Below, one piece after another: positions 1 to 5,499 of a stretch of DNA of 5,499 bases (its first letter is position 1; each line of letters begins with the position of its first letter). The notes below the pieces were generated by a model. The model searched no databases. It was not told the origin of the DNA and saw nothing but the letters and a program-made list of their open reading frames with translations. The translations under genes and the position numbers were made by a program. The stretch spans positions 1-5,499 of the forward strand of contig JAFOYK010000209.1 in assembly GCA_017424665.1 (NCBI GenBank), read 5' to 3'. The stretch is from Oscillospiraceae bacterium (GTDB lineage Bacteria; Bacillota; Clostridia; Oscillospirales; Ruminococcaceae).

Positions 1-873
1 GTTGAAAGAACCGGTATCCATTCCGGCGACTCCATCAGCGTTTATCCCACCTTCAGCATTTCCGATAAAGTTAAAGGCACCATTCTCCAGTATGCTAAAA
101 AACTCGGTCTTGGAATCGGAATTGTCGGTCTTTATAACATCCAGTTCATCGTTGACGAACACGACGATGTTTACATCATCGAAGTTAACCCCCGTTCTTC
201 CAGAACCGTTCCGTTCCTTTCCAAATCCACCGGTTACAGCCTTGCGGATATCGCAACCGAAGTAATTCTTGGAAAGAGCCTTAAAGAACAGGGAATCTTC
301 GGAATTTATCCGGACGAAAAGAAGAGATGGTACGTAAAAGTTCCGGTATTCTCCTTCAATAAAATTCACGGACTTGATGCTTACCTTTCTCCCGAAATGA
401 AATCCACCGGCGAAGCAATCGGCTATGACGATAAACTTAACCGCGCACTTTATAAAGCACTCCAGGCTTCCGGAATGCATCTTCAGAATTACGGCACCAT
501 CTTCGCAACCATCGCAGATAAAGATAAGGAAGAAGCTCTTCCCCTTATCCGCCGCTTCTATGATCTTGGTTTCAACATCGAAGCAACCGCAGGTACCGCA
601 AAATTCCTTAAAGAAAACGGAATCCGCACCCACGTTCTTCATAAGATCAGCGAAGGAAACGAAGAGATCCGCGATTCTCTCCGCCAGGGCCACATCGCTT
701 ACGTAATCAACACCCGCGACGTTGCCGCTGTCGGTTCCGAATATGACGGCCAGCTTATCCGTAACTATGCGATTGAAAACAACGTTTCCGTTTTCACCGC
801 ACTCGATACCGTAAAAGTTCTTCTCGACGTTCTTGAAGAAACCACCCTTTGCATCTCCACCATCGACGCTTAA
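1..873 (+). CDS. carB: Carbamoyl-phosphate synthase large subunit, C-terminal part (5' truncated by window)
   Basis: This is the last 290 codons of CarB, in frame from base 1 to the TAA at 871-873. CarB makes carbamoyl phosphate in the cytoplasm from bicarbonate, ATP and ammonia channelled from CarA, feeding pyrimidine and arginine synthesis. The fragment opens inside the second ATP-grasp domain: an IHSGDS motif (residues 6-11) and EVNPRSSRT (61-69), whose Glu, Asn and Arg match the metal/ATP-site residues of the carbamate-phosphorylating half. Residues from about 160 to 290 form the MGS-like allosteric domain, with a TAGTA loop (196-200) and a SEYDGQLIRNYA segment. In characterised CarB enzymes this domain binds effectors such as UMP. 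Full-length CarB is about 1,060-1,075 residues, so some 770 lie upstream. The ATG at 397 is internal and not a real start. pyrK follows after 9 nt. Identification is secure; sensitivity to UMP is inferred from the family. Confidence 0.97.
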   Translation, partial: VERTGIHSGDSISVYPTFSISDKVKGTILQYAKKLGLGIGIVGLYNIQFIVDEHDDVYIIEVNPRSSRTVPFLSKSTGYSLADIATEVILGKSLKEQGIFGIYPDEKKRWYVKVPVFSFNKIHGLDAYLSPEMKSTGEAIGYDDKLNRALYKALQASGMHLQNYGTIFATIADKDKEEALPLIRRFYDLGFNIEATAGTAKFLKENGIRTHVLHKISEGNEEIRDSLRQGHIAYVINTRDVAAVGSEYDGQLIRNYAIENNVSVFTALDTVKVLLDVLEETTLCISTIDA

Positions 874-880
874 GGAGGAA
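872..880 (+). promoter_or_regulatory. Ribosome binding site of pyrK, overlapping the carB stop
   Basis: AAGGAGGAA shares its first two bases with the carB TAA stop codon and sits just upstream of the ATG at 883. It is a near-perfect anti-16S match. The overlap with the stop suggests that ribosomes finishing carB re-initiate on pyrK, and it fixes 883 as the pyrK start. Confidence 0.85.
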
Positions 881-882
881 AT

Positions 883-1617
883 ATGAGACAGCTGCTTTTT
901 GAAATCAAAGAAAACAGACCGCTGACCAAGGACATTATGGAAATGGTCCTTGCGGGTGATACTTCCGATATCACCCGCCCCGGTCAGTTTGTAAATATCA
1001 AACTCGACGGACTTTATCTTCGCAGACCGATTTCCGTCTGCGACGCAGAAGAGGGAAAACTTACCCTTATCTATAAGGTTGTCGGAAAAGGCACCGAACA
1101 GATGAGAGATATGACCGAAGGAACCCTTGATATTCTTTCCTCTCTCGGAAACGGATATGACACTTCCATTTCCAGCGAAAAACCGCTTCTCATCGGCGGC
1201 GGCGTCGGCGTTCCGCCCCTTTATATGCTTGCTAAAGAACTTCGCAAAGAGGGCAAGGAAGTTTCCGTAATCCTCGGTTTCAACACCAAAGACGAAATCT
1301 TCTATGAAGAAGAATTCAAAGCTCTCGGCTGCAAAGTTTACGTAACCACCGTTGACGGTTCCTACGGAATCAAAGGCTTCGTAACCGAAGCAATGAAAGA
1401 AATCGATTACACCCATTTCTTCACCTGCGGCCCGGAACCCATGCTTAAAGCGGTCTGGAACGCTTCCGAAACTTCCGGCCAGCTCAGCTTTGAAGAAAGA
1501 ATGGGCTGCGGCTTCGGCGCCTGCATGGGCTGTTCCTGCAAAACCCTCACCGGATTCAAACGAATCTGCAAAGACGGCCCTATCATGATGAAGGAGGAGA
1601 TTTTATGGAAAGATTAA
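883..1617 (+). CDS. pyrK: Dihydroorotate dehydrogenase B, electron-transfer (FAD/2Fe-2S) subunit PyrK
   Basis: PyrK (244 aa) is the electron-transfer partner of class 1B dihydroorotate dehydrogenase. It passes electrons from the PyrD FMN through a [2Fe-2S] cluster and FAD to NAD+. The N-terminal FAD-binding barrel has the RRPIS motif (residues 47-51). The NAD-binding domain has GGGVGVPPLY (105-114) and CGPEPMLKA (182-190). The C-terminal cluster-binding segment has Cys209, Cys214, Cys217 and Cys229 (C-x4-C-x2-C-x11-C), the usual PyrK ligand pattern. A fifth cysteine, Cys219, lies two residues after Cys217. Length is close to the usual PyrK size. The start at 883 is set by the strong AAGGAGG. 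The 3' end overlaps pyrD by 13 nt, fitting coupled synthesis of the two subunits of the PyrD2K2 complex seen in Lactococcus. A general ferredoxin reductase is unlikely given the neighbouring pyrD. Confidence 0.97.
   Translation: MRQLLFEIKENRPLTKDIMEMVLAGDTSDITRPGQFVNIKLDGLYLRRPISVCDAEEGKLTLIYKVVGKGTEQMRDMTEGTLDILSSLGNGYDTSISSEKPLLIGGGVGVPPLYMLAKELRKEGKEVSVILGFNTKDEIFYEEEFKALGCKVYVTTVDGSYGIKGFVTEAMKEIDYTHFFTCGPEPMLKAVWNASETSGQLSFEERMGCGFGACMGCSCKTLTGFKRICKDGPIMMKEEILWKD
1591..1598 (+). promoter_or_regulatory. Ribosome binding site of pyrD, inside pyrK
   Basis: AAGGAGGA lies within the last codons of pyrK, with GGAGG ending 7 nt before the ATG at 1605. It selects this ATG even though it falls inside the upstream gene. 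That supports the 13-nt overlap as real and suggests translational coupling. Confidence 0.85.
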
Positions 1618-2516
1618 AAGTAAATCTTTGCGGAATCGAAATGGATAACCCCATTATCCCCGCTTCCGGAACTTTCGGCTACGGCTATGAATTTGCCGAA
1701 CTCTATGATATCAACATGCTCGGAACTTTCTCCTTCAAAGGAACCACCAAGGAACCGAGATTCGGAAACCCCACCCCCAGAATTGCGGAATGCACCGCCG
1801 GAATGATCAATGCAGTTGGCCTTCAGAACCCGGGCGTTGAAAAAGTTATCGGCGAAGAACTTCCGAAACTTGCAAAATGCTTTAACAAAAAAGTTATGGC
1901 AAACGTTTCCGGTTTCTCCGTTGAGGATTATGCATACACCTGCGAAAAACTTGATAAATGCGACCAGGTCGGCTGGCTTGAAGTAAATATCAGCTGCCCC
2001 AACGTACATGGCGGCGGCATGAGCTTCGGAACTTCCCCGGAAGCCGCCGCAACCATTGTTAAAGCGGTAAAAGCTGTTACCACCAAACCGGTTATCGTAA
2101 AACTTTCCCCCAACGTAACCGACATCGTTGCAATTGCAAAAGCCTGCGAAGAAGCCGGAGCAGACGGTCTTTCTCTCATCAACACCCTTATGGGTATGAG
2201 AATCGACCTCAAGACCAAAAAACCGGTTATCGCAAACAAAATGGGCGGTTTTTCCGGCCCGGCAATTTTCCCGGTTGCAGTAAAAATGGTTTACCAGGTT
2301 GCCCAGGCTGTTAAAATCCCGATTGTCGGAATGGGCGGCGTTTCCTGCGCCGAAGACGTAATCGAGCTTATGCTCGCGGGCGCAACCGCTGTTCAGGTCG
2401 GCGCCGCAAACCTTGTGGATCCTTACATCTGCCGCGACATCATCAATGATCTGCCGCGCGTTATGGATAAATACGGAATCAATAATCTCAGCGAAATTAT
2501 AGGAGGAGTTAAATAA
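1605..2516 (+). CDS. pyrD: Dihydroorotate dehydrogenase class 1B, catalytic (FMN) subunit
   Basis: This 303-residue TIM-barrel flavoenzyme oxidises dihydroorotate to orotate, with PyrK delivering the electrons to NAD+. Visible motifs are SGTFGYG (residues 21-27), NAVGLQNPG after residue 65 (substrate/FMN site), EVNISCPN with Cys131 as the expected catalytic base of class 1 enzymes, KLSPN (166-170), INTLMGM (192-198), and GMGGV (242-246), which contributes to FMN phosphate binding. A cysteine base rather than serine, no N-terminal membrane anchor, and adjacency to pyrK all place it in soluble class 1B. The more specific symbol pyrDB would also fit. The gene overlaps the pyrK end by 13 nt, and its stop (2514-2516) lies one base before the pyrF ATG. 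Codon 4 is TTA, a codon otherwise almost unused here. No defect is seen. Confidence 0.97.
   Translation: MERLKVNLCGIEMDNPIIPASGTFGYGYEFAELYDINMLGTFSFKGTTKEPRFGNPTPRIAECTAGMINAVGLQNPGVEKVIGEELPKLAKCFNKKVMANVSGFSVEDYAYTCEKLDKCDQVGWLEVNISCPNVHGGGMSFGTSPEAAATIVKAVKAVTTKPVIVKLSPNVTDIVAIAKACEEAGADGLSLINTLMGMRIDLKTKKPVIANKMGGFSGPAIFPVAVKMVYQVAQAVKIPIVGMGGVSCAEDVIELMLAGATAVQVGAANLVDPYICRDIINDLPRVMDKYGINNLSEIIGGVK
2501..2506 (+). promoter_or_regulatory. Ribosome binding site of pyrF, inside the pyrD 3' end
   Basis: AGGAGG within the last codons of pyrD is followed by an 11-nt spacer to the ATG at 2518, a little longer than usual. It is the only good ribosome-binding sequence near this start, so it decides the pyrF start and implies coupling to pyrD. 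Confidence 0.75.
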
Positions 2517-2517
2517 A

Positions 2518-3216
2518 ATGGGAAAAGACGTTATTATTGCCTGCGATTTTTCTTCCGCAGAAAAAACTTTCGAGTTCCTCGATAAATTCGAGGGCAAAAA
2601 ACCTTTCGTAAAAATCGGTATGGAGCTCTTCTATGCAGAAGGCCCTTCCATCGTTCGTGAAATCAAAGCAAGAGGCCACAAAATCTTCCTCGACCTTAAA
2701 CTCCACGATATCCCCAACACCGGTAAAAAAGCAATGTCCGTTCTTTCCGGACTTGACGTTGATATGACCAACCTTCATGCCGCAGGCACCTGCAGAATGA
2801 TGGAAGCAGCAATCGAAGGCCTTACCAGACCCGACGGCACCCGCCCCCTTCTCATCGCAGTTACCCAGCTTACTTCCACCGACCAGGAAGCAATGGAAAA
2901 CGACCTTCTTATCAAAGAACCCCTTCCGGAAGTTGTTATGCATTACGCACAGAATGCTAAAAAAGCAGGTCTTGACGGCGTAGTCTGCTCTCCGCTTGAA
3001 TCCGAAAAAGTTCACAGTTCCTGCGGCGCTGAATTCATCACCGTAACCCCCGGCGTTCGTTTCGCAGACGGCGACAAAGGCGACCAGAAACGTGTTATGA
3101 CCCCCGCAGACGCAAAAGCAATCGGTTCCGACTATATCGTAGTAGGCCGTCCTATCACTGCTGCAGAAGACCCGGTTGCAGCTTATGAACGCTGCGTAGC
3201 AGAATTTGTAGACTAA
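2518..3216 (+). CDS. pyrF: Orotidine-5'-phosphate decarboxylase
   Basis: PyrF (232 aa) decarboxylates OMP to UMP, the last step of the pathway. The protein is a compact TIM barrel that works as a dimer. ACDF carries Asp10. [12 protein letters not shown] (57-68) carries the catalytic Asp59-x-Lys61 pair and Asp64. TVTPGVR (175-181) and VVGRPIT (208-214) form the phosphate-gripping end, with Arg211 the expected phosphate ligand. Length and sequence, including a [12 protein letters not shown] segment and AVTQLTST, resemble the short Bacillus-type PyrF more than the longer class found in many actinobacteria. It starts one base after the pyrD stop. A 28-nt gap separates it from pyrE, the longest gap between operon genes here, with no terminator or attenuator hairpin visible in it. 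Confidence 0.97.
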   Translation: MGKDVIIACDFSSAEKTFEFLDKFEGKKPFVKIGMELFYAEGPSIVREIKARGHKIFLDLKLHDIPNTGKKAMSVLSGLDVDMTNLHAAGTCRMMEAAIEGLTRPDGTRPLLIAVTQLTSTDQEAMENDLLIKEPLPEVVMHYAQNAKKAGLDGVVCSPLESEKVHSSCGAEFITVTPGVRFADGDKGDQKRVMTPADAKAIGSDYIVVGRPITAAEDPVAAYERCVAEFVD

Positions 3217-3230
3217 TTACAGATACATAA

Positions 3231-3236
3231 AAGGAG
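3231..3236 (+). promoter_or_regulatory. Ribosome binding site of pyrE
   Basis: AAGGAG lies 8 nt before the ATG at 3245, in the 28-nt pyrF-pyrE gap. It is the only ribosome-binding match in that gap and confirms the pyrE start. The rest of the gap is A/T-rich, with no convincing promoter or hairpin. Confidence 0.8.
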
Positions 3237-3244
3237 AAAGAAAA

Positions 3245-3898
3245 ATGGAAGCTTATAAAAGAGAATTTATCGAATTCCTCCAGAGCGCAGGAGTTCTCAA
3301 ATTCGGTGATTTCACCGCAAAATCCGGCCGTAAAATACCTTATTTCGTAAACGCAGGTATGATCAAAACCGGCGACCAGATTTCCAAACTCGGCGAATTC
3401 TATGCAAAAGCATATTTTGACAAACTCGGCAAAAAAGAAGCAGTTCTCTATGGCCCCGCTTACAAAGGCATTCCGCTTTCCATTTCCGCAGCAGTTGCTC
3501 TTTCCAAAAACGGCCTTGACGTTCCCTTCTTCTTCAACAGAAAAGAAGCAAAAGACCACGGCGAAGGCGGCACTTTCGTTGGTTACATTCCCCAGCCCGG
3601 CCAGGAAATCGTCATTATCGAAGACGTAATCACCGCAGGAACCGCTATCCGCGAATCCATGGAGATCCTCAGCCAGCTTGAAGACACCAAAGTTATCGCA
3701 ACTTTCATCATGGTAAACCGCAAAGAAAAAGGCCAGACCGAAAAAGGCGCAATGGAAGAAATTTCCGAACAGTTCGGTTTCCCGGTATATTCCGTTGTTG
3801 ACGTTTACGATATCATCGAATTCCTTGAAGAAGACCCCGCAAACGAAGAAAACGTAACCAGAATCAAAAACTATCTTGCAGTAAACGGAGCAAAATAA
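3245..3898 (+). CDS. pyrE: Orotate phosphoribosyltransferase
   Basis: PyrE (217 aa) joins orotate to PRPP to give OMP, the substrate of PyrF just upstream. It is a type I phosphoribosyltransferase acting as a dimer in the cytoplasm. KSGRK starts at Lys26. The flexible catalytic loop NRKEAKDHGEGG spans residues 98-109 and contains Arg99, Lys100, Lys103 and His105. The PRPP-binding motif VIIEDVITAGTA spans 123-134 with the acidic pair Glu126-Asp127. These residues fall at the same numbers as in E. coli PyrE, and the protein resembles the E. coli/yeast class rather than the Bacillus subtilis enzyme, whose loop and overall sequence differ. The start is set by AAGGAG. The TAA stop (3896-3898) abuts the pyrB ATG in the same reading frame. 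No defect is seen. Confidence 0.97.
   Translation: MEAYKREFIEFLQSAGVLKFGDFTAKSGRKIPYFVNAGMIKTGDQISKLGEFYAKAYFDKLGKKEAVLYGPAYKGIPLSISAAVALSKNGLDVPFFFNRKEAKDHGEGGTFVGYIPQPGQEIVIIEDVITAGTAIRESMEILSQLEDTKVIATFIMVNRKEKGQTEKGAMEEISEQFGFPVYSVVDVYDIIEFLEEDPANEENVTRIKNYLAVNGAK
3887..3890 (+). promoter_or_regulatory. Weak ribosome binding site of pyrB
   Basis: GGAG inside the last codons of pyrE lies 8 nt before the pyrB ATG (3899). It is shorter than the sites of the other operon genes. pyrB translation may therefore depend on ribosomes terminating at the directly abutting pyrE stop. That dependence is inference. Confidence 0.55.
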
Positions 3899-4993
3899 AT
3901 GAGCAATCTTATTGATATTCTCGATCTTTCCGTGGAAGAAATCGAAAGCCTTATCTCCACCGCCAACGATATCATCGAAAACCCCGGAAAATATGCAAAA
4001 GCCTGCGAAGGCAAAATTCTTGCAACACTTTTCTTCGAACCTTCCACCAGAACCCGCCTCAGCTTTGAAGCAGCAATGCTCAGCCTCGGCGGCGGCGTTC
4101 TCGGATTTTCCGAAGCAGGAAGCTCCTCCACCGCAAAAGGCGAAAGCTGTGCCGATACCATCCGCACCGTGAACTGCTATGCCGATATCATCGCAATGCG
4201 CCACCCGAAAGAGGGCGCACCGGTCGTTGCGGCAAAAGCTTCCCGAATTCCGATAATCAACGCAGGCGACGGCGGACATTTCCACCCCACCCAGACTCTT
4301 ACCGACCTTCTCACCATCAGCCGCCACAAAGGCAGACTTAACGACCTCACCATCGGAATCTGCGGCGACCTTAAGTTCGGAAGAACCGTTCATTCCCTTA
4401 TCGCCGCTTTCGCAAGATATTCCGGAATCAAATTTGTTCTCATCTCTCCGGAAGAACTTTCCGTTCCGGAATATATCAAGACCGAAACTCTTGATAAAAA
4501 AGGAATTCCCTATAAAGAGGTCCGCACCATCGAGGAAGCAATTTCCGAACTTGACGTTCTCTATATGACCAGAATCCAGAGAGAACGTTTTGCGGATAAA
4601 GAAGAATATGAGCGCCTTAAAAACTCCTTCGTGCTCGATCTTCCGAAACTTGAAACCGCAAAACCCGATCTTTGCATCATGCATCCGCTTCCCAGAGTTA
4701 ACGAGATCAGCACCAAAGTTGATAATGACCCCAGAGCCTGCTATTTTGACCAGGCTCTTTGCGGAAAATTCATCAGAATGGCGCTTATTCTTAAGCTTCT
4801 TGCAGAAACCCCCATGCTTCTTTCCGAAACCCATGAATGTGAGCACGAGGAAGAACTTGTTAACAAAGTTTTCTGCGATAACCCCCGCTGCATAACTTCC
4901 ATCGAGCAGGAAATCGACCACGTTTTCCGCTATACCGATAAAGAAAACGGAATTTGCCGCTGTGTTTATTGCGAAGCCCAGAAGAAAATCTGA
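3899..4993 (+). CDS. pyrB: Aspartate carbamoyltransferase catalytic chain fused to a PyrI-type zinc domain
   Basis: PyrB condenses carbamoyl phosphate with aspartate to give carbamoyl aspartate. The catalytic part (about residues 1-304) looks complete. It has STRTR at 49-53, Lys80 in the STAKGES loop (the residue reaching a neighbouring subunit), Arg101, HPTQ (129-132), Arg162 in [12 protein letters not shown] (224-227) and HPLPRVNE (262-269). These correspond in order to E. coli PyrB Arg54, Lys84, Arg105, His134/Gln137, Arg167, Arg229/Gln231 and the 267 loop. The whole protein is 364 aa, about 55-60 longer than ordinary PyrB (304-311). The extra tail has Cys326-x4-Cys331 and Cys355-x2-Cys358 and resembles the zinc domain of the regulatory chain PyrI, described separately. 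The PyrI nucleotide-binding domain is absent. The gene abuts pyrE and is last in the operon, just before the terminator. Catalytic function is secure; the role of the tail is inferred. Confidence 0.96.
   Translation: MSNLIDILDLSVEEIESLISTANDIIENPGKYAKACEGKILATLFFEPSTRTRLSFEAAMLSLGGGVLGFSEAGSSSTAKGESCADTIRTVNCYADIIAMRHPKEGAPVVAAKASRIPIINAGDGGHFHPTQTLTDLLTISRHKGRLNDLTIGICGDLKFGRTVHSLIAAFARYSGIKFVLISPEELSVPEYIKTETLDKKGIPYKEVRTIEEAISELDVLYMTRIQRERFADKEEYERLKNSFVLDLPKLETAKPDLCIMHPLPRVNEISTKVDNDPRACYFDQALCGKFIRMALILKLLAETPMLLSETHECEHEEELVNKVFCDNPRCITSIEQEIDHVFRYTDKENGICRCVYCEAQKKI
4859..4990 (+). other. PyrI-like zinc-binding domain at the PyrB C-terminus
   Basis: This segment encodes PyrB residues 321-364. 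In E. coli PyrI the zinc is held by Cys109, Cys114, Cys138 and Cys141, and this domain docks onto the catalytic chain. Here the cysteines are 326, 331, 355 and 358, so all three spacings (5, 24 and 3) are identical. Flanking residues also agree: CDNPRCI matches CPNSNCI and CVYCE matches CKYCE. A fifth cysteine (353) is probably not a ligand. A charged, probably flexible linker (about 305-322, rich in Glu and His) joins it to the catalytic domain. No trace of the PyrI allosteric domain lies before it. The E. coli comparison is from memory, without a database search. Confidence 0.88.
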
Positions 4994-5010
4994 AAACGAT
5001 GCTCAAAATA

Positions 5011-5044
5011 AAAACCCCGTGCTCATTTGAGCACGGGATTTTTT
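5011..5044 (+). terminator. Rho-independent terminator of the pyr operon, probably bidirectional
   Basis: A perfect inverted repeat, CCCGTGCTC (5016-5024) and GAGCACGGG (5029-5037), forms a 9-bp stem with an ATTT loop. The loop can close by one further A-T pair. Six T residues (5039-5044) follow, giving a classic intrinsic terminator about 20 nt after the pyrB stop. On the other strand the same stem is followed by a T-rich run, the complement of the A-rich stretch at 5006-5014. It can therefore also stop transcription arriving from the convergent minus-strand gene. Confidence 0.93.
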
Positions 5045-5065
5045 ATTTACCGCATTTTACAGTAG

Positions 5066-5085
5066 GGCGGGGGCTTGCTCCCGCC
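5066..5085. repeat. GC-rich short palindrome between the terminator and the convergent gene
   Basis: GGCGGGGG and CTCCCGCC pair around a CTTG loop as an 8-bp stem with one G-T wobble. No T-run follows on the plus strand, so it is not a standard plus-strand terminator. It is much more GC-rich than its surroundings, as expected of a short interspersed extragenic palindrome. One copy in the window cannot prove that it is repeated. Confidence 0.5.
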
Positions 5086-5096
5086 GCAAAGCGAAG

Positions 5097-5498
5097 TTAT
5101 TTATTCTTTTTCGTATAAATATATCTTACAGTAAAAACCACCGCCGCAACAAAAAATCCGGTATAAAGCCAGGCATAAAGAGAAGAAAAAAGGGAATACA
5201 CCCAAACTTCCGCATAGGCAAGAAGGCTGTGCATAATTTTCATATAAAGGTCGCTTGCGGCAAAAACCGCAAAGCCGATTTTCATAACTGCGAAAACCGC
5301 CCAGAAAATTATCGGAAGTTTTTTGCTTTCAAGAGGAATTTTTCTGAAGCGGAAAACCGTTGCAAGTATAAGGGAAAGAATTACCGCAAGCTGGGCGGCG
5401 GCAAGCAGAAGTCTTACAAAATCTCCGCCGCGAATCACAAACAAAAGCGCCTGAAAATTGAGCACAAGAGCGGAGGTTGTTCCGGTGGCAAGGCGCAT
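5097..5498 (-). CDS. Hypothetical multi-pass membrane protein (possibly 5' truncated)
   Basis: I do not recognise this protein. The minus-strand frame is open from the window edge to a TAA at 5099-5097, giving at least 133 residues. It is strongly hydrophobic, with probable membrane segments near residues 8-22, 27-49, 60-83 and about 101-126, and a short basic end (KKNK) likely to be cytoplasmic. The ATG at 5498-5496 is one base from the window end, so no ribosome binding site can be checked and the true start may lie beyond. The hydrophobic stretch right at this ATG makes an upstream start plausible. Aromatic-rich helices and the lack of soluble motifs give no enzymatic clue. It converges on the pyr operon, so no functional link is implied. 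That it is a real gene is supported by its length, hydrophobic pattern, and position after a shared terminator. Confidence 0.7.
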   Translation of the reverse strand: MRLATGTTSALVLNFQALLFVIRGGDFVRLLLAAAQLAVILSLILATVFRFRKIPLESKKLPIIFWAVFAVMKIGFAVFAASDLYMKIMHSLLAYAEVWVYSLFSSLYAWLYTGFFVAAVVFTVRYIYTKKNK

Positions 5499-5499
5499 A

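Noticed and set aside
397..873. Separate small gene starting at the ATG at 397
   Set aside because: The frame continues upstream to base 1 with clear CarB motifs, so this ATG is an internal methionine.
1614..2597. 327-codon minus-strand open frame opposite pyrD
   Set aside because: It is in codon register with pyrD and open only because pyrD lacks TTA, CTA and TCA after codon 4. Its product has no recognisable motif, whereas pyrD is unmistakable.
3217..3244. Internal promoter or attenuator in the pyrF-pyrE gap
   Set aside because: Only 28 nt, holding a ribosome binding site but no hairpin, T-run or convincing -35/-10 pair.
1..4993. Very frequent TTCCG/CGGAA words as possible DNA uptake or Chi-like signals
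   Set aside because: They fall in coding frames as combinations of the favoured codons TTC, TCC, CTT and CCG, and are explained by codon bias.
5066..5085. Second rho-independent terminator for the operon
   Set aside because: The hairpin is strong but no T-tract follows on the plus strand, and a complete terminator already lies upstream at 5011-5044.
1..5499. CRISPR array, tRNA, rRNA, insertion sequence or phage genes
   Set aside because: No spaced direct repeats, no structural RNA signatures and no transposase or integrase motifs are seen. The window is densely coding apart from about 100 nt at 4994-5096.

Overview
The window is almost entirely one strand of a de novo pyrimidine (UMP) biosynthesis operon. 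All six plus-strand genes face the same way and are packed nose to tail: the 3' end of carB, then pyrK, pyrD, pyrF, pyrE and pyrB. The operon ends at a strong intrinsic terminator. Beyond it, a hypothetical membrane protein gene converges from the minus strand and runs to the window edge.

The organism looks like a Bacillota (Firmicutes) member, most likely a clostridial or Oscillospirales-type anaerobe. The clues are strong AAGGAGG-type ribosome binding sites, the NAD-linked class 1B dihydroorotate dehydrogenase encoded by pyrK and pyrD, a Bacillus-like PyrF, and moderate GC (about 45-50% by eye). Codon use is strongly biased: leucine is mostly CTT/CTC, and TTA, CTA and TCA are nearly absent. 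No species can be named from this.

Layout: 1-873 carB C-terminal 290 codons; 883-1617 pyrK; 1605-2516 pyrD, overlapping pyrK by 13 nt; 2518-3216 pyrF; 3245-3898 pyrE; 3899-4993 pyrB, starting on the base after the pyrE stop; 4994-5096 intergenic, with a probably bidirectional terminator and a second GC-rich hairpin; 5097-5498 (minus) a multi-pass membrane protein. The genes supply carbamoyl phosphate (CarB), its condensation with aspartate (PyrB), dihydroorotate oxidation (PyrD/PyrK), phosphoribosylation of orotate (PyrE) and decarboxylation to UMP (PyrF). carA is presumably upstream. pyrC, any separate pyrI, and the operon promoter or leader are not in the window.

The most interesting feature is PyrB. 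After a complete catalytic chain of about 300 residues it carries a tail of about 60 residues. This tail reproduces the zinc-binding domain of the aspartate transcarbamoylase regulatory chain PyrI, with cysteine spacing identical to E. coli PyrI as I recall it. The nucleotide-binding allosteric domain of PyrI is missing. It appears to be a catalytic chain fused to only the structural zinc half of the regulatory chain.
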